Shown piece after piece: positions 27,581 to 37,596 of a stretch of DNA of 64,000 bases (position 1 is the first letter of the stretch; every line of letters starts with the position of its first letter). The DNA is from Anabaena catenula FACHB-362 (lineage in GTDB: Bacteria > Cyanobacteriota > Cyanobacteriia > Cyanobacteriales > Nostocaceae). The translations under genes and the position numbers were made by a program. The stretch spans positions 1-64,000 of the forward strand of contig NZ_JACJTQ010000032.1 of NCBI RefSeq assembly GCF_014698735.1, written 5' to 3'. A model generated the notes under the pieces. That model had not been told where the DNA came from. It saw nothing but the letters and a program-made list of their open reading frames with translations, and did not search any database.

Positions 27581-29125
27581 ATGGTAGAGCATGAAAATAA
27601 ATTATTTGTCCCTAATGATGGTTGGAATTCTTTACCAACCAAAGAACAACAACGCCTCAAACTATTGTCAGAATTAGGGTTGAAGCAACCCCAAACGATT
27701 CCAGTATTTGAAGAAGCTACTCAAACCGCTGCCCACTTTCTGGAAGCAGAAATTTCCATTTTGGGATTTATAGATCAAGAAATCCACTGGTTCAAATCAT
27801 CGGTAGGCTTATCAAGATTAGGACTAATGAATGATCTGGCACAAAGCCGTCAATTATTACGCCGAGATTCCTTTTGCACCCAAGTGGTAGAGACATTACG
27901 AGTATTAGTAATTAATGATACTGAAAATATTAATGATACAGAAATAACCTCTAGCAAGTTAGTGCAGAATTATGGCATCCGCTCCTACTTAGGAGCGCCA
28001 TTAATTGATGCTTCTGGGTATTGTTTAGGTGCATTGGCAGTTATGGATCGCAAACCCCGCAATTTTTCAGAGCGCGATATTGAGTTTTTGCAAATTATTG
28101 CTCGTTGGAGCATGAGTGAATTTGAACGCAACCGATTACTGCAAGGAAAATCAGAACAAAGTCCTGCCCTCAGAATTCCTAGCTTTTCATTCCTAGAAGA
28201 CCAGACAATAGATCTGAAAATTGCCCCACCCATTTTAGAACAAGGCTCTAGTTCTACTAAGCAACTCAAACTCGAACTTTTAGGCCAGCTAACTCAAGAG
28301 TTACGTACACCTTTAACATCTGTACTGGGGATGGCTGGTGTTCTGGGCCGGGAAATTTATGGGCCTTTAACGATTAAGCAGCGGGAATATCTGGAGATTA
28401 TCCAAAACAGTGGGCGTTACTTACTTTCCTTAGTCAATGAAATTACTGAGCTAGGAATCATGGATGATAGTTCAAATGAGTTGAACTTAGTCCCTGTAGA
28501 TGTGGAAATGCTGTGTCAACAAGCTATCAATACCCTAGCAGAAGTAGCTGGTCGCCGTGAGCAAGATATTCGCTTATCTATAGAACCAGGACGCAATCGC
28601 ATTTGGCCTTTGGATAAAGATAAAGTGCGGCAAATGCTGTATCACTTGATGTTTAGTGTGATTCAACTTTCTGCAACAAGTAGTATTGTTCGTATTCACG
28701 TTGCTTATAAAGAAGATACACTCTGTATTACTGTTTGGGTTTCCCATCCTTGGTTGGGAGATGGCATCAGCGAGATTGATCCTTACTTGCACGTCGATTC
28801 CTTGCCAATGTTGGAAATGGTACGCGAGGCAGGAAAGTATGATATTCATTTAGAAAATCAGGAGACTTATCCCCGAATATGGGAACAGTCACAAAAATTG
28901 ATTAATGATCACTTAAGAATTTTGGTTGGCGCTTCTGATCAGAATTTAGCCTCTTTAGCTGGTAATCTATCTCGTGAGAAACTAGGTCTGTTACTTAGCT
29001 GTCAACTGGCAGAACTGCACGGAGGACAAATTTCGATTCAAGGTTCCCCAGAATCAGGATATCGTTATGTGATTACTTTGCCACGGCAATCGGCAACTTC
29101 CTCGCACTTAATGAATGACGTTTGA
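27581..29125 (+). CDS. GAF-domain histidine-kinase-like protein lacking the phospho-accepting His
   Basis: This 514-residue protein has an N-terminal GAF domain (about 40-185: AAHFLEAEISILGFID, YGIRSYLGAPLIDASGYCLGALAVMD). The dimerisation/H-box region reads LGQLTQELRTPLTSVLGMAG: the His of the usual SHELRTPL is Gln. The ATPase domain is also altered, with MLYHLMFSVIQLSA where the Asn of the N-box is expected; the last box (ESGYRYVITLP) remains. This is likely a sensor pseudokinase or allosteric partner. It is divergent from the sugar aminotransferase gene. Confidence 0.85.
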   Translation: MVEHENKLFVPNDGWNSLPTKEQQRLKLLSELGLKQPQTIPVFEEATQTAAHFLEAEISILGFIDQEIHWFKSSVGLSRLGLMNDLAQSRQLLRRDSFCTQVVETLRVLVINDTENINDTEITSSKLVQNYGIRSYLGAPLIDASGYCLGALAVMDRKPRNFSERDIEFLQIIARWSMSEFERNRLLQGKSEQSPALRIPSFSFLEDQTIDLKIAPPILEQGSSSTKQLKLELLGQLTQELRTPLTSVLGMAGVLGREIYGPLTIKQREYLEIIQNSGRYLLSLVNEITELGIMDDSSNELNLVPVDVEMLCQQAINTLAEVAGRREQDIRLSIEPGRNRIWPLDKDKVRQMLYHLMFSVIQLSATSSIVRIHVAYKEDTLCITVWVSHPWLGDGISEIDPYLHVDSLPMLEMVREAGKYDIHLENQETYPRIWEQSQKLINDHLRILVGASDQNLASLAGNLSREKLGLLLSCQLAELHGGQISIQGSPESGYRYVITLPRQSATSSHLMNDV

Positions 29126-29269
29126 TGACCAACTAGAGCGGGGAGTGTCAAAGATAAAATCAATTGTTAATCCTGACTGTTTATAGTGGATGTTGGGTGA
29201 CTTATATAGCCGTGGACAGGGTGGTTAGGACATCAATTGATAATGAAACTATCACTACAAGAGGGTTTT

Positions 29270-29306
<37 letters not shown>

Positions 29307-29410
29307 ATATGTGAGCGTGCTTAGTTAATTACTGGGTAAGAAGCCAAACTACACAATGTTCACAACCTCCGCTAGGATTGCTGTAGCTGCTAATTGGTCA
29401 TAACATTTCT

Positions 29411-30826
29411 ATGAATTTAGTCTGGCAAAGATTTACTTTATCCTCTGTACCTCTGAAAGAATATTTGACTACCAGCTACCTGCATCGGTTTCTGGTCGGT
29501 ATCTTGCGTCCGTGGCGGCAAACTAGTATTTTGATGCAGTGGGGAGATACAATAGCGGCGGCTCTTCTCAGCCTCATCTATGGTTTTGCACCTTTTGTGT
29601 CCAGTAGTTTAATGCTGGTATTATTGGTGGCTTGTATAGGATTCTGGGGGCTGCTAACTTTATCAGATGAAAAAAATTCTGGAAATCCAGCATCTGTTAC
29701 TCCGATTCATCTGTTGGTATTACTCTATTGGGGAATAGCCGCGATCGCTACAGCCTTATCCCCAGTGAAAAAGGCAGCATTGAATGACTTGGCAACATTA
29801 ACACTCTATTTGTTACTTTTTACCTTATGCGCTAGGGTGCTGAGGTTTTCCCGATTCCGATCTTGGCTGATTAGTCTTTACTTACATATATCGCTGATTG
29901 TCGGCGTATATGGCATCCGACAATGGTTTTTTGGCGCTAAAGCCTTGGCAACTTGGGTTGATCCTGAGTCTCCTCTATCCAAGACTACAAGGGTTTACAG
30001 TTATTTGGGCAATCCCAATTTACTAGCAGGATACCTGATACCCGCCGTGATTTTCAGCTTGGTGGCTATTTTTGCTTGGCAGGGCTGGATTAGAAAAGCT
30101 TTAGCTGTAACGATGTTTGTTGTTAATATTTCCTGCTTGGTTCTCACTTATAGTCGTGGCGGCTGGATTGGTTTATTGGTGGCACTGTTGACTGTGATGG
30201 CATTGCTAGTTTATTGGTGGAGTGTGGAAATGCCGACCTTTTGGCGAACTTGGTCACTGCCAATTATTGTCGGCGGTTTAATTGGGGTATTGGTGCTGGC
30301 TGTGATTTTTGTCGAACCTGTACAACAGCGGGTTCTCAGTATATTTGCAGACCGCCAAGATAGTAGTAATAATTTTCGTCGTAATGTCTGGGATGCTGTT
30401 TTTAAGATGATCCGCGATCGCCCAATTATTGGTATTGGACCGGGACACCATTCTTTTAATCAGGTCTATCCCCTCTACCAACAACCCCGATTTACGGCTT
30501 TAAGTGCATATTCGATTTTTCTGGAGATTGCTGTAGAAACTGGCTTTATGGGTTTAGCTTGTTTTCTCTGGTTGATAATTGTCACCATTAATGCCGCATT
30601 TATGCAAATGCAACGGTTGCGACAATCCAGAAATATAGAGGGATTTTGGGTAATGGGAGCGATCGCTACTATTTTGGGTATGCTCGCTCACGGCACAGTA
30701 GATACTGTCTGGTATCGTCCAGCCGTTAATACTCTCTGGTGGTTCATGGTCGCCTTAATTGCCAGCTACTGGACACCTTTAGCTCAACCAGCAAATCCAC
30801 CTCACCCACAACCCTCAGCCCACTAA
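29411..30826 (+). CDS. ictB: IctB family membrane protein (O-antigen-ligase/Wzy-like)
   Basis: This 471-residue protein with about ten membrane helices closely resembles cyanobacterial IctB: LHRFLVGILRPWR, TPIHLLVLLYWGIAAIATALSP, SYLGNPNLLAGYL, LTYSRGGWIG, RPIIGIGPGHHSFN and QPRFTALSAYS. IctB was first named as a putative bicarbonate transporter; the fold belongs to the O-antigen ligase/polymerase group, so a polysaccharide role is equally possible. It lies beside an exopolysaccharide locus. Confidence 0.9.
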   Translation: MNLVWQRFTLSSVPLKEYLTTSYLHRFLVGILRPWRQTSILMQWGDTIAAALLSLIYGFAPFVSSSLMLVLLVACIGFWGLLTLSDEKNSGNPASVTPIHLLVLLYWGIAAIATALSPVKKAALNDLATLTLYLLLFTLCARVLRFSRFRSWLISLYLHISLIVGVYGIRQWFFGAKALATWVDPESPLSKTTRVYSYLGNPNLLAGYLIPAVIFSLVAIFAWQGWIRKALAVTMFVVNISCLVLTYSRGGWIGLLVALLTVMALLVYWWSVEMPTFWRTWSLPIIVGGLIGVLVLAVIFVEPVQQRVLSIFADRQDSSNNFRRNVWDAVFKMIRDRPIIGIGPGHHSFNQVYPLYQQPRFTALSAYSIFLEIAVETGFMGLACFLWLIIVTINAAFMQMQRLRQSRNIEGFWVMGAIATILGMLAHGTVDTVWYRPAVNTLWWFMVALIASYWTPLAQPANPPHPQPSAH

Positions 30827-30904
30827 ATTGAAAAACCGACACGGAAGTTTCTGATATTATGTCCGCTTAAAGACTAATGATTAAGGCGGCAGGAATATAG
30901 CTGC

Positions 30905-31372
30905 TCAATAACTTTTCATTGCCCGTTGAATATCGCGCTGATCTTGACGACGTTTGAGGTCTTCGCGCTTGTCGTGAAGTTTCTTCCCTTTACCCAAGGC
31001 GATACTCACTTTTACCCAACCGCGTTTAAGATACATTTTCAACGGGACTAGGGTCAAACCCTGCTGTTCTACCTTACCAATTAGCTTCCGAAGTTCTTGG
31101 CGATGTAGCAGCAGCTTACGTGTGCGGCGCGGTTCATGATTAAAATATTGTCCACTAGAGGTGTAAGGTGAAATATGTGCATTTATTAGCCATGCTTCAC
31201 CGTTACGAATCAAAGCATAACCATCTTGTAGATTAACTTTACCCGCACGAATTGACTTGACCTCTGTTCCTGTTAGCTGAATTCCAGCTTCGTAGGTTTC
31301 CAGAATTTCATACAAATAACGGGCTTGACGATTGTCGGTGATAACTTTATAACCTTCGTTTTTGTCACTCAT
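30905..31372 (-). CDS. smpB: SmpB, tmRNA-binding protein
   Basis: SmpB binds tmRNA and brings it to stalled ribosomes for trans-translation. The 155-residue length is normal. Conserved stretches include ARYLYEILETYEAGIQLTGT, KSIRAGKVNLQDGYALI and the basic tail KKLHDKREDLKRRQ...RAMK that enters the decoding centre. It is convergent with ictB. Confidence 0.97.
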   Translation of the reverse strand: MSDKNEGYKVITDNRQARYLYEILETYEAGIQLTGTEVKSIRAGKVNLQDGYALIRNGEAWLINAHISPYTSSGQYFNHEPRRTRKLLLHRQELRKLIGKVEQQGLTLVPLKMYLKRGWVKVSIALGKGKKLHDKREDLKRRQDQRDIQRAMKSY

Positions 31373-31954
31373 TGAAAATCTTGTTTGTGTTAAATATGCC
31401 TAAAAATTTCTTGAGACTGTTCTATCAATCTATGGAGGTAGTAATTTTAACTGTAAATAAACTAAAGATGCATTTTTCAGTTAAATGTAAGCTTGAGGCT
31501 AATCAAGCTTACATTTAACGTGATCCTCTATCATAGCACTATAAAGGCTTGTTTATATATTATAATCATAATAATTTCTTGATGGGGGAGGAATTGCTGC
31601 ATCTGCTCAGTTAATTGTTACGAATTACAAAACTCTCAGTACTGAGTACACAACGGCGTAAGTCAACCAAGCACTAAAAATTACAGAAAAGCTGGTTTAA
31701 GCGGCTTTTTTAAGTTTTAATTTTTAATTCCGAGAAAGCAATACTAGTCAGCACAGAGAGTCTAATTTGCATCAAGTTTCCTAAAAACTTCTAAACAATT
31801 TAAGATTTTCTTTATAAATAACTCTTCAGGCAGTCATTAGTAGGTAATTCTGTCATATTATGAAACATAAGAACACTATATATTGCCAGTGTCTATTGAT
31901 AGTGTTCATAAAAGCAAATTGCTGAGTAACAAAAATGGTAGGGGTGTACTGTCC
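31373..31954. other. Gene-free stretch between smpB and the response regulator
   Basis: Apart from the 17-bp inverted repeat at 31480-31519 I see no gene. A weak AAAAGC...GCTTTTTT stem-loop lies at about 31684-31709. The response-regulator promoter should lie before 31955, but no boxes are convincing. Confidence 0.5.
31480..31519. promoter_or_regulatory. Perfect 17-bp inverted repeat upstream of smpB
   Basis: GTTAAATGTAAGCTTGA and its exact complement flank a 6-base GGCTAA loop. There is no T-run on either strand, so it is not a usual intrinsic terminator. It lies 107 bp above the smpB start and 436 bp above the response regulator. It could be an RNA hairpin in the smpB leader, an operator, or a remnant of a small element. 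Confidence 0.5.
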
Positions 31955-32632
31955 ATGCCCTTGAAGATCCTTGTAGTGGATGACGACCTGGGCACTCGTC
32001 TGTCTATTAGTGATTATCTTGAACTGTCTGGCTATTCGGTGATCATGGCTGATGACGGTCAAGAGGCTTTGGCTATGGTTGACCAATACCATCCTGATCT
32101 GATTGTCACAGATATTGTCATGCCCAGGATGAACGGCTATGAACTGGTGCGTCGGGTGCGTCAACAAACAGAATTTAGGTTACTACCTGTAATTTTGTTA
32201 ACAGCACGAACAAAAACCCAAGAAAGAATTCTGGGCTACCAATCAGGGTGCGATTTATATTTGCCTAAGCCTTTTGAACTAGAAGAATTAGCCGCAGCTA
32301 TTCGTAATTTGTTAGAGCGATCGCAAATCATCCAAACAGAGTACCGTTCTTCTCATCAAGACAATTTAGAGAACTCTACAAAAACAGTAAACGGACATAA
32401 TTCTCTGTCTACTCAAATCCATTCATCCCAACTACTCTCATCACTGACTACCAGAGAACAAGAAGTCCTAGAACTACTGACTCATGGTTTATCTAATGCC
32501 GAAATGGGTCATCAGCTACACCTGAGTGCGCGAACGGTAGAAAAATACGTCAGCAGTTTATTGAGAAAAACTTCAACCAGCAACCGAGCCGAACTTGTAC
32601 GTTTTGCGATGAAGCATGGTCTTGTCGAATAA
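31955..32632 (+). CDS. Ycf29-like response regulator (receiver plus LuxR-type helix-turn-helix)
   Basis: From the ATG at 31955 the product is 225 residues (a TTG at 31883 would add 24 unlikely residues). The receiver has acidic DDD near the start, the phospho-acceptor Asp in DLIVTDIVMPRMNGYEL, and Thr/Lys positions in LLTARTKTQ and YLPKPFELEEL. The C-terminal helix-turn-helix, LTTREQEVLELLTHGLSNAE and ARTVEKYVSSLL, resembles plastid/cyanobacterial Ycf29. The partner kinase and targets are unknown. Confidence 0.88.
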   Translation: MPLKILVVDDDLGTRLSISDYLELSGYSVIMADDGQEALAMVDQYHPDLIVTDIVMPRMNGYELVRRVRQQTEFRLLPVILLTARTKTQERILGYQSGCDLYLPKPFELEELAAAIRNLLERSQIIQTEYRSSHQDNLENSTKTVNGHNSLSTQIHSSQLLSSLTTREQEVLELLTHGLSNAEMGHQLHLSARTVEKYVSSLLRKTSTSNRAELVRFAMKHGLVE

Positions 32633-32679
32633 ATTACAGGGTAGCAGGAGAAAATGAGGGTTAATATTCATCTTTCTTC

Positions 32680-32730
<51 letters not shown>

Positions 32731-32734
32731 TTCC

Positions 32735-33214
32735 CTAAACTTGTTGACTTTTAACATAGTCCAGCAGACCTTCACAAGCATCAAGCAGTAGGTCAATAAC
32801 CTGATTAAATCCCTCAGAGCCGCCATAATAGGGGTCGGGAACTTCTTTGAGTGTATGTCTAGAGCAAAAATCACACATTAAGCGAACTTTATGGTGATAT
32901 TGCCCAGAACGGTCAACAGCGAGGATATTTTCAAAATTGTCTTTATCCATCGCCAAAATCAAATCAAACTCTTGAAAGTCAGACTTTTCAAATTGGCGAG
33001 CTTGACCACCTAGTTTAATTCCCAACTTTGTAGAGGCTGCCACACCCATGCGTCGGTCAGGTGGACTACCAATGTGATAGCTAGAAGTACCAGCAGAATC
33101 ACAGTGAATACTAGCGCTCAAATCAGTCTGCTCAATCAGATGATTCATAATATTTTCTGCCGAGGGTGAGCGACAAATATTCCCCAGGCAGACAAATAGT
33201 AACTTGTAAGGCAT
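32735..33214 (-). CDS. Low-molecular-weight protein tyrosine phosphatase
   Basis: This 159-residue protein has the N-terminal phosphate loop CLGNICRSPSAE (C-x5-R-S) and the general-acid Asp in VPDPYYGG near residue 127, as in the LMW-PTP family. Such enzymes dephosphorylate tyrosine kinases of polysaccharide systems or arginine-phosphorylated proteins. It is not beside the Wzc-like gene, so its partner is unknown. Confidence 0.95.
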   Translation of the reverse strand: MPYKLLFVCLGNICRSPSAENIMNHLIEQTDLSASIHCDSAGTSSYHIGSPPDRRMGVAASTKLGIKLGGQARQFEKSDFQEFDLILAMDKDNFENILAVDRSGQYHHKVRLMCDFCSRHTLKEVPDPYYGGSEGFNQVIDLLLDACEGLLDYVKSQQV

Positions 33215-33294
33215 AAATTTCGCTTTGCGTGTCAGATGTCAGTTGTTGTTGCTAGTGACAACTGACCACTGAACTAATGACTAATAACTAATGA

Positions 33295-33645
33295 CTAAAA
33301 TCCAGGCAGTTCCAGTCCACTGGTTAATTCTTCCATACGTTCCCGCATGGTGGTAGTGGACTTGTTGTAGGCATCTTTCATGGCTGCTGTCAGAAGATCA
33401 GAAAGTACTTCCGCACCTTCTCCCAAAGCATCTGGGGAAATTTCCACCCGCTTGGGTTCTTGGTTCCCACTGACAATTACCTTAACCAGTCCACCACCAG
33501 ATTCTCCTTGAATCTCCATTTGCTCCAATTCTTCTTGGAGACGTTTTGCACCTTCTTGAACTTGCTGGGCTTTTTTGAAAGCGTCAGCCAGTTCTTTCAT
33601 TTTTCCTAAGCCAAAACCAAAGCCCTGTCCTTTTCCTGCTGTCAT
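33295..33645 (-). CDS. YbaB/EbfC family nucleoid-associated protein
   Basis: This 116-residue protein has the YbaB fold: an amphipathic helix ([20 protein letters not shown]), a beta part ([20 protein letters not shown]) and C-terminal helices ending METSG-like ([15 protein letters not shown]). It binds DNA as a dimer and may act in nucleoid structure or recombination. It lies 149 bases downstream of murB on the same strand. Confidence 0.95.
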   Translation of the reverse strand: MTAGKGQGFGFGLGKMKELADAFKKAQQVQEGAKRLQEELEQMEIQGESGGGLVKVIVSGNQEPKRVEISPDALGEGAEVLSDLLTAAMKDAYNKSTTTMRERMEELTSGLELPGF

Positions 33646-33793
33646 AATTAATTTTCCACTTATGCTGGGAATAACAAATCAAATTCAATTATAGATGTGG
33701 TGGGTAATTGGTAATGGGTAATGGGTAATTGGTAATTGGGTTATTAACCTCCCCATCGCCCCATCACCCCATCCCACTGTCACCTTTCAGCTA

Positions 33794-34792
33794 TCAGCAA
33801 ACAGGTTGAAACTCGCCGATCATTTTAACTTCTGGCTCTAACCAAATTGACCAACGTTCTTGTACCTGATGTTGAATATGACTAATGAGACAGAAGATAT
33901 CGCTGGCTTTAGCCCCACCACGATTAACGATAAAATTGGCATGAAGTAGTGCTACTTGCGCTCCACCGATTTGATAGCCTTTTAAACCAGCTTGTTCAAT
34001 CAACCACCCAGCTGTGTAAGGTTTAGGATTGCGGAACACACTACCACAACTAGGAAAATTGTAAGGTTGGGTACTAAGCCGATGCTGTTTGTGTTGTTTG
34101 GTTGTGGCTATAACTTTGGCTGGATCTGCACCAGGTTGGAGTTGAAAGGTAGCTTGCGTGACTATACGTTTGCCGCCTTGCAATAAAGAAGTTCGGTATT
34201 TATAGCCTAATTCAGATGGAGTGAGAGTTTCTAATGTGCCATCGGGTGAGAGTACTTCGGCGCTAACTAACATATCTGCAATACAGCTATTATGCGCTCC
34301 TGCATTCATAACAACAGCACCCCCAACGGTTCCGGGGATACCAACAGCCCATTCTAAGCCTTCCCATCCTAAATCTGCTGCTTCCCATGCCAAGCTGGGA
34401 ATAGATTCTCCGGCTGCGACGGTTAATTGACCTGTTTGTGGGTCGAAGTGCTTAGAGCGGAAATGACGAGTAGCAATAACTAAACCGGGTATCCCTTGAT
34501 CACTGACTAACAAGTTAGAACCTGCTCCCAATATAGTTACTGGTAAAGACAGTTCTTGAGCATACTTAATACTAGCTTGTAGCGCTTCTAAGTTGCGAGG
34601 GGCAACGTACCATTCAGCCCCGCCCCCAACTCTGTAGGAAGTAAACGCTGATAAAGAAGCCTGAGGCTTGATAGCACAATCAGTGCCGGGTAAGTAAATT
34701 ACTTTACTATCGACCGCCTTAATTGTTTCCTGTTTCCTGGTAGTCAAAGCAGAAATAGTACAGACGTTTCCAATTGCCTGGGAGATTGTCAT
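33794..34792 (-). CDS. murB: MurB, UDP-N-acetylenolpyruvoylglucosamine reductase
   Basis: MurB reduces UDP-GlcNAc-enolpyruvate to UDP-MurNAc with FAD and NADPH in peptidoglycan synthesis. FAD-binding elements are present: [42 protein letters not shown] and the catalytic Ser in [10 protein letters not shown]. The length of 332 includes an N-terminal extension of about 40 residues. murC lies upstream on the same strand. Confidence 0.97.
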   Translation of the reverse strand: MTISQAIGNVCTISALTTRKQETIKAVDSKVIYLPGTDCAIKPQASLSAFTSYRVGGGAEWYVAPRNLEALQASIKYAQELSLPVTILGAGSNLLVSDQGIPGLVIATRHFRSKHFDPQTGQLTVAAGESIPSLAWEAADLGWEGLEWAVGIPGTVGGAVVMNAGAHNSCIADMLVSAEVLSPDGTLETLTPSELGYKYRTSLLQGGKRIVTQATFQLQPGADPAKVIATTKQHKQHRLSTQPYNFPSCGSVFRNPKPYTAGWLIEQAGLKGYQIGGAQVALLHANFIVNRGGAKASDIFCLISHIQHQVQERWSIWLEPEVKMIGEFQPVC

Positions 34793-34918
34793 CGTTGCTT
34801 TTATTGGTAATTTCTATGACATTTATTTACCGTTCAGATCCGGTAATAACATTAACTAAGAAACCATTGCTAGATAGAGAATGAACCCACAAAACAAAAC
34901 CTAGCAATTTGGCTTCAC

Positions 34919-36379
34919 TTAGGATGTGGCTGTAGCCAGTTCACGAAGTGTGGCAATAACTTCGGGAATCGCCTGATTTAAATTACCGGCACCAAGAAAC
35001 AATGCCAAGTCGCCAGGACGCAGTGTTGACAACAAGAACTCGCACACTGAGGATAAAGTTTGTTTATAAATTACCTGCTGGTGCTGCTTGGCAATTTCGG
35101 CTGCCAGTTGTTCACCGCTAATCTGTCCTAAATCGGGTTCACCTGCACTGTAAATGTCTGTTAGGACTACTAAATCAGCATGGGTAAAGGATTCGGCAAA
35201 TTCTTCTAAAAATGTCAGTGTCCGACTATAACGATGGGGTTGAAAGATGGCTACTACTCTCTGTCCTGGTCTGGCTTGGAGACGTGCTGCGGCTAGAGTA
35301 GCACGAATCTCACTAGGGTGATGGGCATAGTCATCAATAAAGGTAATACCGGCTGCTTCCCCCCGGAACTCAAAGCGCCGTCTTGCACCTTCAAAGGTGG
35401 CGATACCTTTGGCAATTTCCCCGAATTCTAAACCGAGTAAACGTCCAACAGCTACTGCTGCGAGAGCATTGCTGAGGTTATGCCGACTCAAGAGGCGCAC
35501 ATTTAATACACCTAATGCTTTACCTTTTTCCCAAACGAGTGCTGTTGTACCATCAGCGCGATAGTCAATGTTGGTAACGGTGTAGTCAGCGTTGGTATCT
35601 GGATTTAGGCTATAGCTGATGGTTGGCTTCAAGCTATCGCGCACGGTGGCACAATCAATGCTACCTATTAAAGTTTTGCAACCTTGGGCAAATTTTTGGA
35701 AAGTGTCAATCACTTCCTCTAATGTGTCGTAATGGTCAGGGTGATCAAGTTCAATATTAGTGATAATCCCAATTTCTGGGGCGTGTTTGACCAGAGAACC
35801 ATCTGATTCATCTGCCTCAGCTACCAGATACTGACTTGCACCCAGTCGAGCATTTCCTTCCCAAGCGTTGACTTCACCGCCTACCAAAATGGTAGGATCA
35901 AGACCAGCTTGCAAGAGCATATAACCAATCATGCTACTTGTTGTAGTTTTGCCGTGAGTTCCTGCCACAGCAATACTATGGTAATCAGCAATCAAGGCAG
36001 CTAGGACATCAGAACGATGTAAAATTGGGCAACCCAATTCTAAGGCTGCTTTGTATTCCAAATTATTGTTGTTAATAGCTGTGGAACAAATTACTTGGGG
36101 AAGTATTGTCTTCTCATCAGACAATTGTTCTTGCGAATTTAATGATCCTCCATTAGCCGATACTTGAGGCAGAAAGAATTCAAGATTGCTGGCTTCTTGT
36201 CTACTAAAAATGTGAGCGCCGAGAGATTCTAACTTGCGGGTTATTTGGTTAGGACGCAGATCCGAACCGGATACTGGTAATTGACGTTTTGCCAAAACAT
36301 GAGCCAGGGCAGACATTCCAATCCCACCAATCCCAATGAAATGAAATGGTCTACCGCTAAAATCTATAGAATTACTCAT
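34919..36379 (-). CDS. murC: MurC, UDP-N-acetylmuramate-L-alanine ligase
   Basis: MurC adds L-alanine to UDP-MurNAc using ATP. Seen are HFIGIGGIGMSALAHVL at the N-terminus, the ATP loop AGTHGKTTTSSMI, the central-domain EADESDGSLV and DDYAHHPSEI. The length of 486 is normal, with a short insert near residues 70-90 (SANGGSLNSQEQLSDE). It is first of the murC-murB-ebfC set on the minus strand. Confidence 0.98.
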   Translation of the reverse strand: MSNSIDFSGRPFHFIGIGGIGMSALAHVLAKRQLPVSGSDLRPNQITRKLESLGAHIFSRQEASNLEFFLPQVSANGGSLNSQEQLSDEKTILPQVICSTAINNNNLEYKAALELGCPILHRSDVLAALIADYHSIAVAGTHGKTTTSSMIGYMLLQAGLDPTILVGGEVNAWEGNARLGASQYLVAEADESDGSLVKHAPEIGIITNIELDHPDHYDTLEEVIDTFQKFAQGCKTLIGSIDCATVRDSLKPTISYSLNPDTNADYTVTNIDYRADGTTALVWEKGKALGVLNVRLLSRHNLSNALAAVAVGRLLGLEFGEIAKGIATFEGARRRFEFRGEAAGITFIDDYAHHPSEIRATLAAARLQARPGQRVVAIFQPHRYSRTLTFLEEFAESFTHADLVVLTDIYSAGEPDLGQISGEQLAAEIAKQHQQVIYKQTLSSVCEFLLSTLRPGDLALFLGAGNLNQAIPEVIATLRELATATS

Positions 36380-36853
36380 TTTTTATTCCTCTTACACCAC
36401 ACCACACAATCATCACAAATGACACGCGTATCATAACAGGATTTTGATTTTTACTGATACTGCCCTTGTAAGATGTTCCTACCTGAATAAAGGGTTAATT
36501 TTTTAGTTTGTTTTTGCTTATTCAGAAAGATATTACCCTCATAAGAGATTTTTTCTATTTTTAATATCTTCTTATGACTATTCTGAAAATTGGGGCTACA
36601 TCGGGAAAAAAAATCTTGTAATCTTAAATACATATTTTTGATTGTTTTACTGGAAATAGTTACGGAAGTGCTAAGGTCTGTGAAACCGATAAGAAAGTGC
36701 ATCAAGCCTCACCATGAATTGACTACAATAGTACATTGACAGTGAAAATATTATTCAACTCCCTAGAGCAAGAAATTCATTTACTCAATGGAGTAGTCCC
36801 GGTAAAAACGCTTTTCAGCCTTTCTGCTGCCTTTAACCCAATCCCTGGACTGG
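36380..36853. other. Gene-free stretch between murC and nadD
   Basis: This divergent promoter region holds no convincing gene. A minus-strand frame at 36451-36705 has poor composition and no start signal and is rejected. No clear boxes are seen. Confidence 0.5.
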
Positions 36854-37480
36854 ATGCAACGACTAGCAATTTTTGGTGGCACATTTGACCCCATTCATTG
36901 GGGACACTTGCTTGTGGCTGAAACAGCTTTATCTCAAGTACTCCTAGAACAGGTAATTTGGGTGCCATCAAGACATCCTCCTCATAAACAAGCGGCTTTG
37001 TTTGAGCATCGAGTAGTAATGCTGCAACTTGCCACAAAGAATAACCCAGCGTTTACTATCTCTCTAATTGATAGAGAACGCTCTGGGAGATCCTATGCTA
37101 TTAACACCCTGATTGATTTATCTGCTTGTTACCCAAATACTCATTGGTATTGGATTATAGGTTTGGATGCTTTCCAAACTTTACCCCGTTGGTATCGTGG
37201 ACATGAATTAGCACAAATGTGCGATTGGTTAATCGCACCCCGACTACTAGGTGGTGAGACTATAGCTCAAAGTGAGTTAATCTGCAAGCAAGTTGAGCAA
37301 CAAGTGAGAGAGCAGTCTCGTAGCATCAACTGGCAATTACTGCATACACCCTTAGTCAAGGTTTCGTCAAGTATAATCCGTGAACTTTGTGACCAAAACC
37401 ATTCAATTATTGATTTAGTACCAGAACCGGTGAGATTGTACATCGCCACTCACAACCTTTACTCGCATAATCCTGAATAA
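36854..37480 (+). CDS. nadD: NadD, nicotinate-nucleotide adenylyltransferase
   Basis: NadD joins nicotinate mononucleotide and ATP to form deamido-NAD. The N-terminal nucleotidyltransferase motif GGTFDPIHWGHLLVAE contains the HxGH signature, and VKVSSSIIRELC near the end contains the second ISSTxIR-like motif. The length of 208 fits the family. It precedes gap2 by about 116 bases on the same strand. Confidence 0.95.
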   Translation: MQRLAIFGGTFDPIHWGHLLVAETALSQVLLEQVIWVPSRHPPHKQAALFEHRVVMLQLATKNNPAFTISLIDRERSGRSYAINTLIDLSACYPNTHWYWIIGLDAFQTLPRWYRGHELAQMCDWLIAPRLLGGETIAQSELICKQVEQQVREQSRSINWQLLHTPLVKVSSSIIRELCDQNHSIIDLVPEPVRLYIATHNLYSHNPE

Positions 37481-37596
37481 ATTGTGTGTTTTTTTTTAGA
37501 TCTAACACTTTATGGTTATAAACACTCCCCCCCTTTGCGATATGATTGGGGTCAACGATATCAACTTATAGGCATAAATACAGAGGGCAAGATACT

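Noticed and set aside
36451-36705. 84-residue frame between murC and nadD
   Set aside because: Unusual composition, no ribosome binding site and no resemblance to a known family.
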